A stretch of 64,000 nucleotides of DNA from Gerris lacustris (GCA_951217055.1 OX578277.1:108008514-108072513), one strand, 5' to 3'. Positions 34,513 to 46,698 are shown, counted from the stretch's first letter. The notes: generated by a model not told the origin, from the sequence alone. Made by a program: numbers and translations.

Positions 34513-35617
34513 ATTTGCTATAAACATTTAATGATTAACGGCAAACATTTAGCTGTAGGGTAGAGCAAGCTTGGTTAGAAGCCTGTTCCACTCACCTAAG
34601 AGGTACTACCTCTAGTCTACTGCCTCTAAGACAACACTCCTTGCTAATAGATTTTTTTGTCATTTGCTGATTGTGCACCATGCTTATATCTTTAGTTATT
34701 TTTTCATATACTGTGATAGTTTGTATTACTGTAGCTGTTATTTTTTTCATTTTCTAGATTTGTGTCACAAAATTCAAATTTTATTTTATTTAAATCAACA
34801 ACAACAAATGTATGATGTTATTTACGTATAATCAAAGTATACATATTAATTTTTCCTCACAAGGTTTTTTTAATTTTGCTGCATTTTTTCCACTACATGT
34901 TTTCCTTCTTTGAGTGCTTGAACAGTGTTCCATTCAGGTTATAATCAAAGGCGAATATATTATTAAAATTCAATACTAACTTTATAAAAGGATTTAATAT
35001 TTACTGTGTAAAATTATTGATTCAAAAAAATATAATGGAGTGGGAAGAGGAGGGGAAGGTTTGATTTGGCTTTGAAGTGTCAGTGTTCAAAAATTGTTAC
35101 AGAATCAACTTTTGACAAGTTAAGTGTTACAAGTTGTTCATGTCAAGTGTCAAAAATGTGTCCCATGAACCCAGCTTTTTTTTACACTAGTTTATATTTA
35201 GTGTTTCTCTTAAGTGGTATCTATCGTGATTCCATTGATAGATGTTTAATGTAGTTGTTGTCTGCTGCTCTCAGACCACCTGTTGCTTTCAATCGGCTTT
35301 TATAGCAGGGAAAGAAAAAAAAACAAAACAAATAATGTATTTCTTTATTCAGATCAAAATTATATCAAAGCTACCACTTATAAGTATCAGACATCAACTT
35401 ATAAGTACATCAGAATATGAGCTCAGAATCAATATTAAGAGAACAAATTTAAAGAATATCAGTTCTTTATTTAGATTTAATTTAAAATGTGTAAACAGTG
35501 GCGGTCAATTAAACCTCCTTACTTAAAAAATTCCTTTATTCAATCCGCAGCGTATTAACTACTAAAAATACAATCATGCAATAATGTTCAAGCTTTGTGA
35601 GAAATAGCTATGATAAT
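34513..35617. other. AT-rich DNA, no gene seen
   Basis: Short frames at 35066-35526 have no similarity that I recognise. Confidence 0.5.
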
Positions 35618-36712
35618 AAATTTATCTCCAATAGGGAGAAAAAGTTATGATTTTGGATTAGTTTAGAGGGACTTAAACAGGTCATTTCTCCCCTGAACTC
35701 AAAAAGTAGGGAGAAAAAGTAAAAGTAGGACGAAAAAGTAAAGTAGGGTGAAAAAGTAAGTGTTGCCAACTTAATTATTTTATAAATAGTAGAAAATGAA
35801 TGGCTAATGTAATGAAGTTGTTGAAATCAGGTTGGCGGCACTGCGCTTTTTTGACCATGTTTATCTTTGTTTATAACTTGCATCTAAATAACCTTCTATT
35901 TGAGTTTAATTCCAATTCTTATTTGTTTTTAATATTGAATCTCTTATATCTCTGCTATTAAAAGTGCTAATAATTATTGGTATTTATTAAAATAATAAAT
36001 AAAAACTGTGCAATGGACAAAAATGTGTATTTTCTCCCAACTGGATATAATAGTTATTTAAGCACCTAGGGAATAATTTATGATATTATTTCCCGCATGA
36101 CAGAGTTGATTCCTGAGGCAAAGCTGAAGTAATCAAGGCAACTAAATCCCGAGGCGAAGCCGAGGGTATTAGGTATCTTAATTCCCGAGGCGAAGCCGAA
36201 GGATTAATGCTAATTAGCTCCCGAGGCGTCACCGAGGGAGATAATTATAACAAGGGAATAATTAATGCATTATTCGCTATAAAAGATTTATTCAACAAAG
36301 AAAACGTTTGTATTTCTTTAATAAACGAATTTAATACAGAAATTAAATAATATAAATTATTTAAATGGTTTAAAACAATTAATAATCACTTTTAAAGTAA
36401 AAGAAAAAATAAAGTTCAACGAAAGCTAAGTAAACAAAACATCGTAGAATGACTCGTAATTCAGCTGGGAGTTTAAAAGCAGTGGTGCCAACCTGATTTC
36501 AACCAATTCACTACATTTGCTATTCATTCTCTACTATTTACAAAATAATTAGGTTGGCGAACGTGGATTATAATCCCGTTTTTACATTAGTTCCCTGTTT
36601 TCACATTATTTCCCCGTTTTTTAGAACAGGGATGAAAAGACCAACATTATTACCTATAAATTAGGCCTGAAAAGTTACATTTTGTCCCTAATGGAGATAA
36701 AATATTGTATGT
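35618..36712. mobile_element. Inverted-repeat element with CCCGAGGCG tandem core
   Basis: The segment 35758-35846 is inverted at 36480-36566 (for example AATGAATGGCTAATGTAATG). Weaker pairing of TTATCTCCAATAGGGA with its complement at 36690-36712 extends the arms outward. The core at 36110-36240 carries four degenerate copies of CCCGAGGCGAAGCCGAGGG. A second overlapping inverted pair, GTTATTTAAGCACCTAGGG at 36052 and its complement at 36777, suggests nesting. Confidence 0.65.
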
Positions 36713-38074
36713 ACCTCGTGAGTAAAGTGCCATTATTCCCTTTGAGATAACTACCTCACTTGGCTGCGCCTGGGGCCCTAGGTGCATAAATAACTATTTC
36801 ATCTTTAAACTCAGATTTTAATTTTTTAAATAATCATCAAAATTGTAGAGCATTAATTCAATTTACTACCCTATAAGTATAACTTTTTATCTTGGATAAC
36901 AGAAAAAACAGCAATTTTTATTAAAGTAAAGCTTTAAGTATAATGGATTATTTTAATGAAATTATGTTATTTTTGTTTCAGTTCAAGCCAATATGGAAAA
37001 TTATTAGATATAACAGCTGTCAAGAAAATATCTCTTCAACATTTTCTACAAAAAAAAAGAAATTAAGGTTAGTGTGTTTTTTTTTACATTTAAACAAACA
37101 AATCTATAAAATCATATTTGTGTCTTCATATTTCTTTCTCACTGCATCTACTATTTATGAGAGACAATTATATAAAGAATATAATTTTATAGTTTCTGTA
37201 AAATAGTTTAAATTATTTGAGAACAAAAAATAATTTATAATTAAGATAGTTTTAAGTTGAGAGTTTTGCTTCTGTGATTCACTGTGACTCGGAGAAACTG
37301 CTGTAAGTGTTTCTGAGAACTGCTGCCATCTAGGAGCCGAGTGAGATACTAAAGACATTTCTCTACTATAGAGGCCTTACCTTGGATAGTTATGTGCCTT
37401 GGACACTACTAAATACAAGAAGAGAGGAATTTTTTGTTGTGAATTGTGAGAGCAGTTTGTCAACCCTGTTTTAGCTACCTTTCCCCCTCCACTAGCTATT
37501 ATAAATACTTCAGACTTATAATCCGAGTTAAATTAATTAATTAAAACAACGAAACAAAGTTAAACTTGTTCGACAGACACTACAAGTAAATCTGTCTAAA
37601 AAAATAACAATTTAATATAATATTTAGTTAAGAAATAAAGCAGGTTGCCAAATTCAAAATTATTTAAAACAATAAGTCTCTACTATCATATCAGTGTTGA
37701 TAAAAAATAATTGATTTTTATTAAGTGTCCTAGGTAAGGAAACTACCCCTTCTGCAAAATACACAGTTTACTGTAAAATACAGTTTTTCTTGTACCAAAG
37801 AAATGTAACTCCATACAGACAAAAAAGCAGACTTGGTTTAATTTAATGTACCCCCTAGTTATAAAATTACTAATTGCAATTATAATAGCTATCTTAAAAT
37901 TATAAATATAAGGAAGACTTACAAAATCAAAGAGGCAAATAGATAAAGTTTAATAATACAAAGTAAAACCGCTAGATTGCAGCACTGTAATATTACTTAA
38001 AATTAAAATTTAACATTTGTAATTATTTATTTGATTAATTTTTTTTCCGATCTTACAAATTTTTGAAGAGTGAA
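36713..38074. other. AT-rich DNA with one exon-like segment
   Basis: Mostly AT-rich and unassigned, apart from the candidate exon at 36982-37067. Confidence 0.5.
36982..37067 (+). other. Candidate exon, unknown gene
   Basis: TTATTTTTGTTTCAG precedes and AAG/GTTAGTGTG follows an 86-nt segment: good acceptor and donor contexts. One phase is fully open; another reads YGKLLDITAV but meets TAA just before the donor. No partner exon or known protein was recognised. Confidence 0.2.
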
Positions 38075-38610
38075 AATTTTATATGTCTCCGATTTCAAAA
38101 GTTCCAAGTCAGTAATCCGATTCAGACATCAGCGAACATTCGGTCTGTCTGTCGCTCTATTTTTGCGAACCAATATATTTTAAAAACTACATGTCTAATT
38201 TTAATAAAATTTGTATGGTAGGTCATAATTAGCCCATTGTTGGTTCCATATAAGTTTCTAATTTCTGTGTCCATTTTTTTGTTCACTTCAACATGTGCAC
38301 AAACATACATTTATTTACACCTATAGTATATTCAAAAGTACTCTTCTGATTTTTATGAAATTTGGAGCCCCAAATCAATTACAACTGTATGCACTCTTTA
38401 ACTTTTGCTTAATTAAAACTATTTTTCATGTAAAAAATCAAAACAATTTTTACACATTAAAAAAATGGAGGAAACAATTAAATAAATTAGACAATAATAG
38501 CTTGTAAAAGCATAAAATCAATAATGTATAATGTATGTGATAGGATGCGAGGAAGCTATGAGCCACTCTTAATTGGCAGCTAAATTTTTGTATTATTTAC
38601 ACCAGTAGTA
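38075..38610 (+). mobile_element. Family C repeat copy
   Basis: Contains TCGGTCTGTCTGTCGCTC, GTAGGTCATAATTAGCCCAT, ACATACATTTATTTACACC and, at the right end, GAGGAAGCTATGAGCCAC. Same order as the fuller copy at 50175. Confidence 0.8.
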
Positions 38611-41528
38611 GACCAGTAGAGCTTTTTTATTTTATACTTTATTTTTTTTTAAATTATATATTTATTTATTAAAAGGTATTGATTAAGAAAGGGATTTCAC
38701 AGCATTGAAGAATTCATAGAAGCACAGCTGTGAAATTAAATGTATGTCAATAATATGTTGCGATGCTAAAAGTTTATAGTTCTAAATCATTTATATTAAC
38801 TTTGATTTTGTGGTTGTCTGTCGTCAAAATCATTTAAGGACTAATTAACCCTTTTTTTTAGTCATCCAATCGAGCTGAAATTTGGCACATAGACTCTGCA
38901 CTAATACATAAACATTCTAACGAAAATTCAGTCTCACCTGCCCACTCTCTACTTAACGACGTAGCTTGTATAAAGTCATTAACCTTGATTGTTACGAAAA
39001 TTTCCAAATTGTTCTTATACACAAACAACTTGCTGATTACTCACACAACCAAAATGCACTATAGTAGAGTTTTCCCCATGGTATCCCTGAGTAAATTGGG
39101 AAAGAGAAGTAAACAAAAGGACACTGACCAATAGAAAATGTACAGTGTTGTCTCTCTGATTAATTTTAACAATTAAAATATGCGCCTAACCTGTGGGAGA
39201 CCCCTTAGGAAAAATCTACTATAGTTATTAGCATTTACTATATTACTATCATATGTTATTATATAAGCATTATGCATTACACTTTTTTTATGGTAGTATT
39301 GTACTAAGTTTTGTACTAATTGTAGGTACTATGTACTCACTACGATTAACTAAGCATTTATTGTACTAAGCATTTACTATATTACTATCATTTGATATAA
39401 GCATTCCAAAAACTTTTTTTTATGGGCTGGTATTATTATTTTATTTTTATTTACTTTTTTTACATTATTTTATTTTAGTCCCTGTCCAGATCAATAAAAT
39501 GACATAAATATCAGGTTTGTGATTGTTCTCTTTAGACTTCTACTTTGAATTAAATACCAGTGTAAAATATGTCTCATCTCCCTGGAATTTGAAACTGATT
39601 AAGTCTGTTTTCTTATTATTAATCATTTTAAAAAAGGAAAAAAAAAAACATGTTAGATTTTAGATACAAAATTTCATCTAGCTTTGTTTTTAAAAATGTT
39701 CTTCATTTAATACGAACCAAAAAAATTATTATAAAGAAATATTTATTCAGTTTGTTTTTGAATTCAGTGCTGGATGTGAAAATTGTGTTGAAATCCATTT
39801 AAATATTAGTTTATTTTCCAAAAAAATTGTTTTGATTAAATAATTAAAATTATTTAAGATTATTAAGGTTTTATTTGTTTTATTTTTATTATTTTTTATT
39901 TTTTTATTTTTTATTTTATTATTATTTTTTTTTTTTATTAACAACAGACATGCATACACCATGTATGTATGTATATATTCTATTAATAAATTTGACATAA
40001 AAAAATAACGATAACATTAACCAACTGATAATAATAAGCGAAAGGTGCCACTTGAGGTAGTAAAACTAAAAAAAAAAAAAAATTATAAACAAGACTGTGT
40101 TTATTACATACAATGAGTAATGTGATGACATCATATTAGAAAATAAAAATAATAATTTGCATTTACACATGATTTTAGACAAAATTTATTTTAATTTGAT
40201 CATTTTTTTAAGATTAATACAAAATAAATCTTTAGGTACAAACTAATACATACATAATGTGAATGTAAATAAATGTACATGATCACAACTTTTTGAAGGG
40301 CTCATTCATTATTTAAAAAATTATACTTATAAACAAAACAAATCATCTTCAAACTTATGTAAATTTGTAGGGTGAATGAATACGAATAATTGAAAGACTA
40401 CAACAATCTGATTTCTGAGATCTGATACTTCAGTCCTTCATAGTAATAGGGTAAGTGAGGTGAGGTTTAATTTCTGAAAAAAATTATGTTTTCTGAAACA
40501 CAAGTTCCACAGCTCTAGTTGTTGTGAAAAGTATCTGACAACCTCAACTTTGATTACAATAAACAAAATATTGATAACAATAAACAGATTATTTAATGCG
40601 TTGGTATTGGGTAGACCTGTTCCAAGCTATTTTGATCACACTATGCGGTTAATAGAATTAATCATTATTACATTTAGCGAAGTCCACTTTAGTAATGAAA
40701 TAATCTTGGTTGAGATTCATTTTTAATCTCCTCAGAATATAATCATATTTAAGAACTTTATAGTGCTAATATATCAGTTTGTAATTTTAATAGTAATAGA
40801 GTATAAACCAGTCTCTAATTCATTGATCTGAACTCATGCAATTCCCCTTCTTGACTAATTCAAGGGAAAAATAATCAAGATTAATTAAATTTCTATATTT
40901 ACATGCTAAGAAAAAGAATGCAGTTAATAACTCAGGTGCTCGTGTGATTAACTTCACCCTTAAACACCTTCCAGTTATAACTCATGCAAAACAACAACTT
41001 ATAAACGTAGAGAAATAAGTTAAAAAAACAAAAACAAAAACAAAACCATCCTAATGTTGACTCACATCAACTTGGATAATTTGCATTTTATTTGTATTGA
41101 TGAATAAAGTAAACAAAATAAATTATTAAACATATATTACTGTTTATTGTGAAATTTTTTGTTTATATTTTTGTCAATCAGAAAGAAAATATATGAATAA
41201 ATTAAATATTAAATCAAGAAGAAAGAATATTTTTGTTTTATATCACAATACGATTAATACAATGTAAATAACGTGAATTAAACCCTTTTTTAAAAAAAAT
41301 CCAAAACTAATTATTGCAGTGTTTTTCAAAATTGTTGATAATTTTGGGATTGTCTGTTCATCAATTATTCGGAAGAGTGGTAAAATATAAGAAATTAAAA
41401 AACAAACAAAAAAAAACAAAAAAAAAAAAATCAGGTTGGTAAATTGTTATTTACAAAAAAAAGAAATAAAAATCTAAAGAGCAAAATAAAAAGCATATCT
41501 TTTATGACTTTTTTTTATTTCTTTTTGA
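38611..41528. other. AT-rich DNA, no gene seen
   Basis: Long poly-A/T-rich stretch with no exon-like island. Near 39950 is a short (ATGT)n tract. TACTAAGCATTTACTATATTA is partly duplicated near 39230 and 39362. Confidence 0.5.
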
Positions 41529-41785
41529 TTTAACTTTTTCCTTTCTCATATAAGTAGTACCTATTTAATACAGAAGAAGTATTGTTAAGTCACAAAAATT
41601 TTGATCTTGATGGATTTTCACAATTTTAGGTTCCCTGAGTCCAAAAAAACCCCAAAAAAGTGTTTTTTTTTTTGTTTTTTTTTAAATACTCTGTTAGCTT
41701 GTTGTCTGTATTATGTGCCTACTTATACAACTAATACTAATGGGCTGATTCTTATGCAATTTGGTATACATGTCCATGTACAGAA
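41529..41785 (-). mobile_element. Diverged family A fragment
   Basis: AAGTATTGTTAAGTCACAAA, GATGGATTTTCACAATTTTAGG, CCCTGAGTCCAAAAAA and GGGCTGATTCTTATGCAATTT follow the order of family A read on the minus strand, with much divergence. Confidence 0.5.
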
Positions 41786-41794
41786 AAATTGAGC

Positions 41795-41965
41795 GTCGGG
41801 GCTTATTGGATGGGTGACCATGGTCATAGATCTAGGTTCAATTCCCAGACCAGCCCCCCCCCCCCCCCCCGCCATTCCTGTGTTCACCCAGCATCGCAAT
41901 ATAAATAGGTAGCTGCGTATGTATGTGCAGTGGTGTTTAACTGGTTGTGCATGTTAATTGTAAAG
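41795..41965 (+). mobile_element. SINE-like fragment with 5S/tRNA-like head
   Basis: TTGGATGGGTGACCATGG (5S- or SINE-like) is followed by the B-box-like GGTTCAATTCCCAGACC at 41832-41848, then an 18-base C run at about 41854. The 3' border is not defined. Confidence 0.4.
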
Positions 41966-42122
41966 GTGGTGTGACACACTTGAGCATTCGCCCCGAATCG
42001 AATGAGCATGCATTTGCCCCCGAATGAGCATGCGTTCGCCCCAAATCGCTTAGATATAGAGAGGACGAGCCGAACAGAAACGCATGCTCATTTGAGCCGA
42101 ATGCTCAGGTGTGTCTCCGCCT
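41966..42122. mobile_element. Short MITE, imperfect 26-bp inverted ends
   Basis: GGTGTGACACACTTGAGCAT at the left pairs with ATGCTCAGGTGTGTCTCCGC at the right. It is about 157 bp and has three GAATGAGCATGC-type blocks inside. Confidence 0.65.
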
Positions 42123-42200
42123 TATGATTTATACAGCTGATAGAGCAATTCACTAACCATTTGTCATCCATTAAATATATAGTTGTGTAAGCCCTATGGT

Positions 42201-42499
42201 TGAGAGCCAGCGTGGCCATGTGGGTTAAACCACGTCTGCTCGGCCATCACTGAATCATGAGTGGCACGAGATGGGGTTCGATTCCTCACCGTGACGCTCT
42301 GATTTATATGGCTCACTATTGATCACATCATACTCGCTTCGGCGGTACTATGTACAGAGGCATGATGTGTGAAGTGGCTGGAACTCTCTACCGCGGGGCG
42401 TAAAAAGGGCCTAAGTGATGGCCTAATTGCAAGGTTTGAACAAGTGGTTCGTCCTACCTGTCCTAGTAGGAAGTACTAGACTACTACTACCACTACTAC
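42201..42499 (+). mobile_element. tRNA-derived SINE with 13-bp target duplication
   Basis: A-box-like TGGCCATGTGGG and B-box GGGGTTCGATTCC in the head; body and (TAC)n tail as in 9748-10055, with about 95% apparent identity. TAAGCCCTATGGT is perfectly duplicated at 42188-42200 and 42500-42512. Confidence 0.93.
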
Positions 42500-42845
42500 T
42501 AAGCCCTATGGTAGGCCTTGGCCCCCCCCCCCCCACGGGCTGGTGCACCATGCTGTTATTTTCTATTCAGAAAAATAAATTCCTTAAATTGAAATCAATA
42601 AATGATTTTAAATTTAAATTTGGGGGCCCTTATAATGTGTATATTCAGTATTCAGGCTGCCTGTGCCTAAACATGTGTGACTTAAAAGCGGTGACTGGAA
42701 TTGCACACATTAAGTTATAAGAAATTTAGTGTCAGATGTATCGACAATATTTTATTAAATTAACCAATTTTCCTTAATACAAATAAATTTAAAAATTTTA
42801 CTCTTAAGGTTTAAACAGTTAAATAAATTGTTAAGTTTAGTAAAT

Positions 42846-42855
42846 TTTATTTATT
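42846..42855 (-). terminator. Polyadenylation signals of the Kazal gene
   Basis: The minus strand reads AATAAATAAA, two overlapping AATAAA hexamers, about 115-124 bp beyond the stop codon at 42970. Confidence 0.5.
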
Positions 42856-42969
42856 TTAGGAATCACACAGTTACAATTAATTATAATTACACTAGAGAGA
42901 AAATAAATGAATAAACTAATAATTAATATAATAAATAGATTTGATTATTTGTTTTATGATAAAGCTGAT

Positions 42970-43019
42970 CTATGTTCCTCTTCTTCTTGAGCAAGTACCC
43001 ATGTGTGAAATTGTCAAAC
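42970..43019 (-). CDS. Kazal-type protease inhibitor, exon 3
   Basis: Last coding exon, 50 nt including TAG at 42970-42972. The acceptor is TTTATTTTCAG (AG at 43020-43021) and the exon enters in phase 1, completing the Gly codon begun in exon 2. It encodes LTISHMGTCSRRRGT, which supplies the sixth Kazal cysteine (in GTC) and a basic, Arg-rich C-terminal tail. The NPGL join across the intron fits the usual Kazal spacing between Cys5 and Cys6 (15 residues). The exon is too short to be found by frame length alone. Confidence 0.85.
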
Positions 43020-43359
43020 CTGAAAATAAACGTATATATATACATTATATTATTATATCAGTCATAAAATTTAATAACTTTAAATTTTAAATTAATTATT
43101 ATTAAAGTAATAATACATTTTCTGTCCAAATTGAAAGTTTATGGACATTACAGAATAGATAAATCTACTCTATTGATTTTAATTTTAGCCTTATAGATCA
43201 ATTTTCAATTTACTATCTTAGCTTCTGTGATTTTAAAATGTCTTGATTCACTATGTTTTTGTATTTGGATCATTAAATGAGGTTTTATTGACTAGAATAT
43301 ACCTATCATGACAATAATACCACGCCCTTATAAGTATATTAAAATTATTAAAGTAATCG

Positions 43360-43687
43360 GTTGAGGTAAGGCACTTTGTCTCCACAGTAAGAGAGAAAGT
43401 AGTTGGCTAACCTGAAAAACACTTGTGCATTGCGGGTTAAAGCAACCTGTACAAAATTAAGGGTTTTACAAGTGCCAGTGCCGTTTAAAAACCCATGTTT
43501 ATAGAGAATGAACCTGGTTGTACAGAATAGACTCCTCTATACATAAGAAAATTACATGTGATCTCCTCTACTCAGTAGAGGACTTACCTCGTTATCTTGT
43601 ACTGTTTTATTAGCCTGCAATGCCTGCTTTGCGGGTTAGTCAGATCCTTACTGTGTTACTGTGGCACCACAAGTGCTTCACCTCAAC
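43360..43687. mobile_element. MITE inside intron 2 of the Kazal gene
   Basis: GTTGAGGTAAGGCACTTTGT at the left pairs imperfectly with ACAAGTGCTTCACCTCAAC at the right. Inner blocks such as CATTGCGGGTTAAAGCA and its partner near 43621-43640 extend the inverted pairing. It is about 328 bp and ends about 31 bp from the exon 2 donor. Confidence 0.7.
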
Positions 43688-43719
43688 TTATAAAATGATA
43701 TATTTAATGGTTTAATTAC

Positions 43720-43822
43720 CTGGATTAGTTATCCTGGCACATTCGAAGAAGCAAGTATTGGAGTAAGGCTGTCCGTCTGACCCACACACTGGGTTATATT
43801 GAGGTGTACACATGCAGTTATT
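43720..43822 (-). CDS. Kazal-type protease inhibitor, exon 2 (inhibitory core)
   Basis: 103-nt exon with acceptor TATGTTGGAACAG (AG at 43823-43824) and donor GTAATT at 43719-43714; entry phase 0, exit phase 1. It encodes the Kazal core with CMCTP, then NPVCGSDGQPYSNTCFFEC and the following ARITNP. The cysteine pattern is C-x1-C-x7-C-x10-C-x3-C, with the sixth Cys in exon 3. The CGSDG..Y.N.C signature is diagnostic of the family, which blocks serine proteases by inserting a reactive loop in the active site. The residue two after Cys2, the usual P1, is Pro here, which is atypical for a tight inhibitor. The short C1-x1-C2 spacing places it with short insect-type Kazal domains. Confidence 0.92.
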
Positions 43823-44522
43823 CTGTTCCAACATAAAAAAAAAACTTTAGACTTATACGTTAACACAGCAATTCCAACTTAAACTAGCATAAACACAAAC
43901 TCTAATATTAAAATGCAACATATTTTAATGTTTTAAATTTTTAGTTTGATGATATTAGTGAAAAGAATAGTTTTATTATAATAACTATAGCCATCACCCC
44001 ACGCTCCGCGCGGGGCTCATGCTAGGTATTAGTGGCTATGTTTCCTATTGTCATGAATGCTTAGCAATTAAATGAAATGCCTAAATAGTTTTGTTTTCAA
44101 GCCTTCTAGGAATAAAATCAGGACTATATTATACATCATTCATTCCCTTACTAAGAATATAATATTCCCCAAATCGTAGTTTGGAGTCTATCTATATATT
44201 TAATAAATAGCCAATTGAAACTAATAAATATGTATAGTAATTAATAAAATAATAAAAAAAGGTGTAATAAATAAGACAATAAACGTTGTAAAAACCAATT
44301 AGACTCAATGAAGAAGTCATTGAACAATCATCAACCATGATGGAGCACCAGTCTCTTCTCTCAATGCGGCAGTTGCATCAGTAAATATTTAATAAACTCT
44401 TTTTAATAACTCGAATAATGAAATAATAAATACTCGATTTATAGAGCAATAGTGTGAGGTTTAAGCACCCAAATCAGAAATTAAATCGGTCAACAATTGC
44501 GGACGCCGTAAGAGCTCAAAGT

Positions 44523-44558
<36 letters not shown>

Positions 44559-45524
44559 AAATAAAATTTAGCTCTATTTAAGGTAGAACTGATGAAGGTA
44601 CGACAAAAAGTCATAGGACCACTGTTGTAGATCTTTTAAAATCAGTTAACGCTGGCGCAATCAGGTTGTCGATACGACTTACCGTTTAGCCACAATAAGC
44701 CTCCAAAAAACTTTAAAGTGCGTCCACCATCCAAGGGGGGTAAAAATATATTTTTTTAACTTTTCGGATTTTTCCAGTCGTTTTAGTCCAATTTCCGACC
44801 AAACGCAAAAAACCGCGAGTCTCTAGGTGGTCTAGAAGTACCCTAACATTTTAATTAGTGAGTCTGTGGGGTTTGTTTACGGCGGGTCAACCAATTTTTT
44901 TTTTAGGTTATGCTTTATAGACTTTTTTTTTATAAAATTGTTAATAACTTTGGTTCTACTTAATATTTTTAGATGAAACCAAGCCTACAAATTGCGCAAC
45001 ATGTTTAAACTCACCTCTGAAACAAAATTAATTGATTTCATTTAGCCAGTATTGCGCCTATAAAGTCTGACTGGGGCGACAGACACACATTCATACACGA
45101 AAAAAGTTAAGGCCGGATTCAGTTTTTGGAATGTATAAAATGAAGAAGTATCTAAAAAATTTAAATTCTGTCCAATGTACAGACGAAACTTTATTTTTTT
45201 ATATATAGATGATGGAAGTGCACTATTAACTGGTATTAAATTGTCAATTGTTCTACTGAATGAATACAATAATTATTTCTTCTCAGCCGATTTTCTTCTC
45301 TCTGGGTAGGATTACCTTTTTTTAAAAATTTTGTGATAACATTTTCAATAATAAATTAAAATTGAACTGAAAACAAGTAACAACTATTATGTTTTGTTAA
45401 TGTGTCACCTAAATACATAAATATTTAAGAAAAATCATAGCCTGAGGTGAAATCTAAGAATGAATTTTAAATCTAAATTTGGTGGTTAGGACCACAAAAA
45501 AACTTACTTATTTAAAAAAATACT
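43823..45524. other. Intron 1 of the Kazal gene, distal part
   Basis: Non-coding. A T run of about 32 bases is at 44522-44553. CCATCACCCCACGCTCCGCG near 43991 is a dispersed-repeat-like motif. The remainder is AT-rich and unassigned. Confidence 0.6.
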
Positions 45525-46150
45525 TTATCAATTAGCTTGGTACATTGCTTCCTCGCGTAATTTTTAGATTTTATGCTTTTGAAGCCCATTATTGTCAAAT
45601 TTATTTAATTTTCCCCCGAATTTTTTAAAACTGTCAAAAATGTTTTGATTTTTTCATGAATTAAATGTACTAATTTATCAATATTTAAAGAGCGCAAACG
45701 GTTGAAATTAATCTACTTTTGACAAACCATCCAAATTTCATAAAAATCAGATGAGTTACTTTTGAAGATATAGGTGTAAATAAATCTATGTTTGTGAGCA
45801 TGTGGAAGAACCAATGGGCACACAAGGTTAAAACCTTTATGGGATCAACAATGGGCTAATTGTGACCTAAAATCCAAATTTCATTAAAATCGGACGATTA
45901 GTTTTTAAGATATGTTTGTTTGTAAAAAAATTGAGTGACCGACAGTTAGACACAGAACAAAAATGTTCCCTGATGTCTGAAACGGATTTGGAATTAAAAA
46001 CATTTCATTCGTTGAATTTTGTGGGTCGTTTAAGGGTTGTGAAAAAAGTTTCGTCTTTATATTATCATCGTCAATAATTGGCAGATCACATAAAAACATT
46101 TCGTTTTTCAGAACTATCTAGGTAGCTTCCGTTACCTTCGGTGAGCTAAC
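45525..46150 (-). mobile_element. Family C repeat copy in intron 1
   Basis: Reverse-oriented copy from TGCTTCCTCGCG to TAGCTTCCGTTACCTTCGGT. It contains the complements of GGTCACTCAATTTTTTTAC and GCCCATTGTTGATCCCATA. About 625 bp. Confidence 0.8.
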
Positions 46151-46212
46151 GTTATGTTAACTTGAATAGCAAAAACATTATGTTCTCAACATACAAGTTG
46201 CTTCGAGTTAAC

Positions 46213-46260
46213 ATCACGATTCACCACACCCCTGAATGCTTCCAGTAGTGGAAGCGAAAT
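46213..46260 (+). ncRNA. Degenerate hammerhead-like motif in intron 1
   Basis: CACCACACCCCTGAATGCTT, CCAGTAGTGGAAGCGAAAT is nearly the same as the minus-strand motif at 23735-23790 but lacks two bases of the CUGAAGA box and has GAAAT for GAAAC. A dead copy of the same Penelope-like repeat. Confidence 0.5.
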
Positions 46261-46369
46261 GAGAAAATTTTAGCCTTTTAAACTTCAATCCCTTGTTTTT
46301 AAGGGCTAATTTTTTTGGGGGGGGGGCTTTCATATAATTTCCCTGTGATTTCAAATTTTTGTGCTGGGT

Positions 46370-46442
46370 ACTTTTGAGGTTCAAGACAAACAAACGAGCG
46401 CTGGAATGTATAAGGGCCCTCGTTTTTGGCTACGGACCCTAC
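46370..46442 (+). mobile_element. Family B right-end fragment
   Basis: ATGTATAAGGGCCCTCG, then TTTTGGCTACGGACCCTAC, as at the right end of family B, with a poly-G tract upstream at 46316-46326. Confidence 0.6.
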
Positions 46443-46638
46443 AAAGGGTTCTAACTCCAAAATACAAACGAAAATTATAAAAATACAAAATATATTGTTT
46501 TAAAACTGTTTCAGATCTTAATATTCTTTTTTTAAACCTAATATCTTAAAATAGTTATATCTAATTTAAAATAAGACCATTTTTAAAATTGTCAATTTTA
46601 GTATTAATAATTTAAAAAAATGTAATAAATGTTTGTAC

Positions 46639-46698
46639 CTGGGCGTAGATGGCAGTAAGACAGAGTGAGAAAACAACCAGTAGCACGACACACTTCAT
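46639..46698 (-). CDS. Kazal-type protease inhibitor, exon 1 (signal peptide)
   Basis: ATG at 46696-46698 starts a 20-codon exon encoding MKCVVLLVVF then SLCLTAIYAQ: a positive residue, a hydrophobic core and a small-residue cleavage region, i.e. a classical secretory signal peptide. The donor is CAG/GTACAA at 46638. The exon ends in phase 0, matching exon 2. Joined, the gene codes for a 70-residue preprotein whose mature part of about 50 residues is one Kazal domain, so it should be secreted (hemolymph, gut, saliva or venom cannot be told apart). Intron 1 is 2816 bp (43823-46638), intron 2 is 700 bp (43020-43719). Confidence 0.85.
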
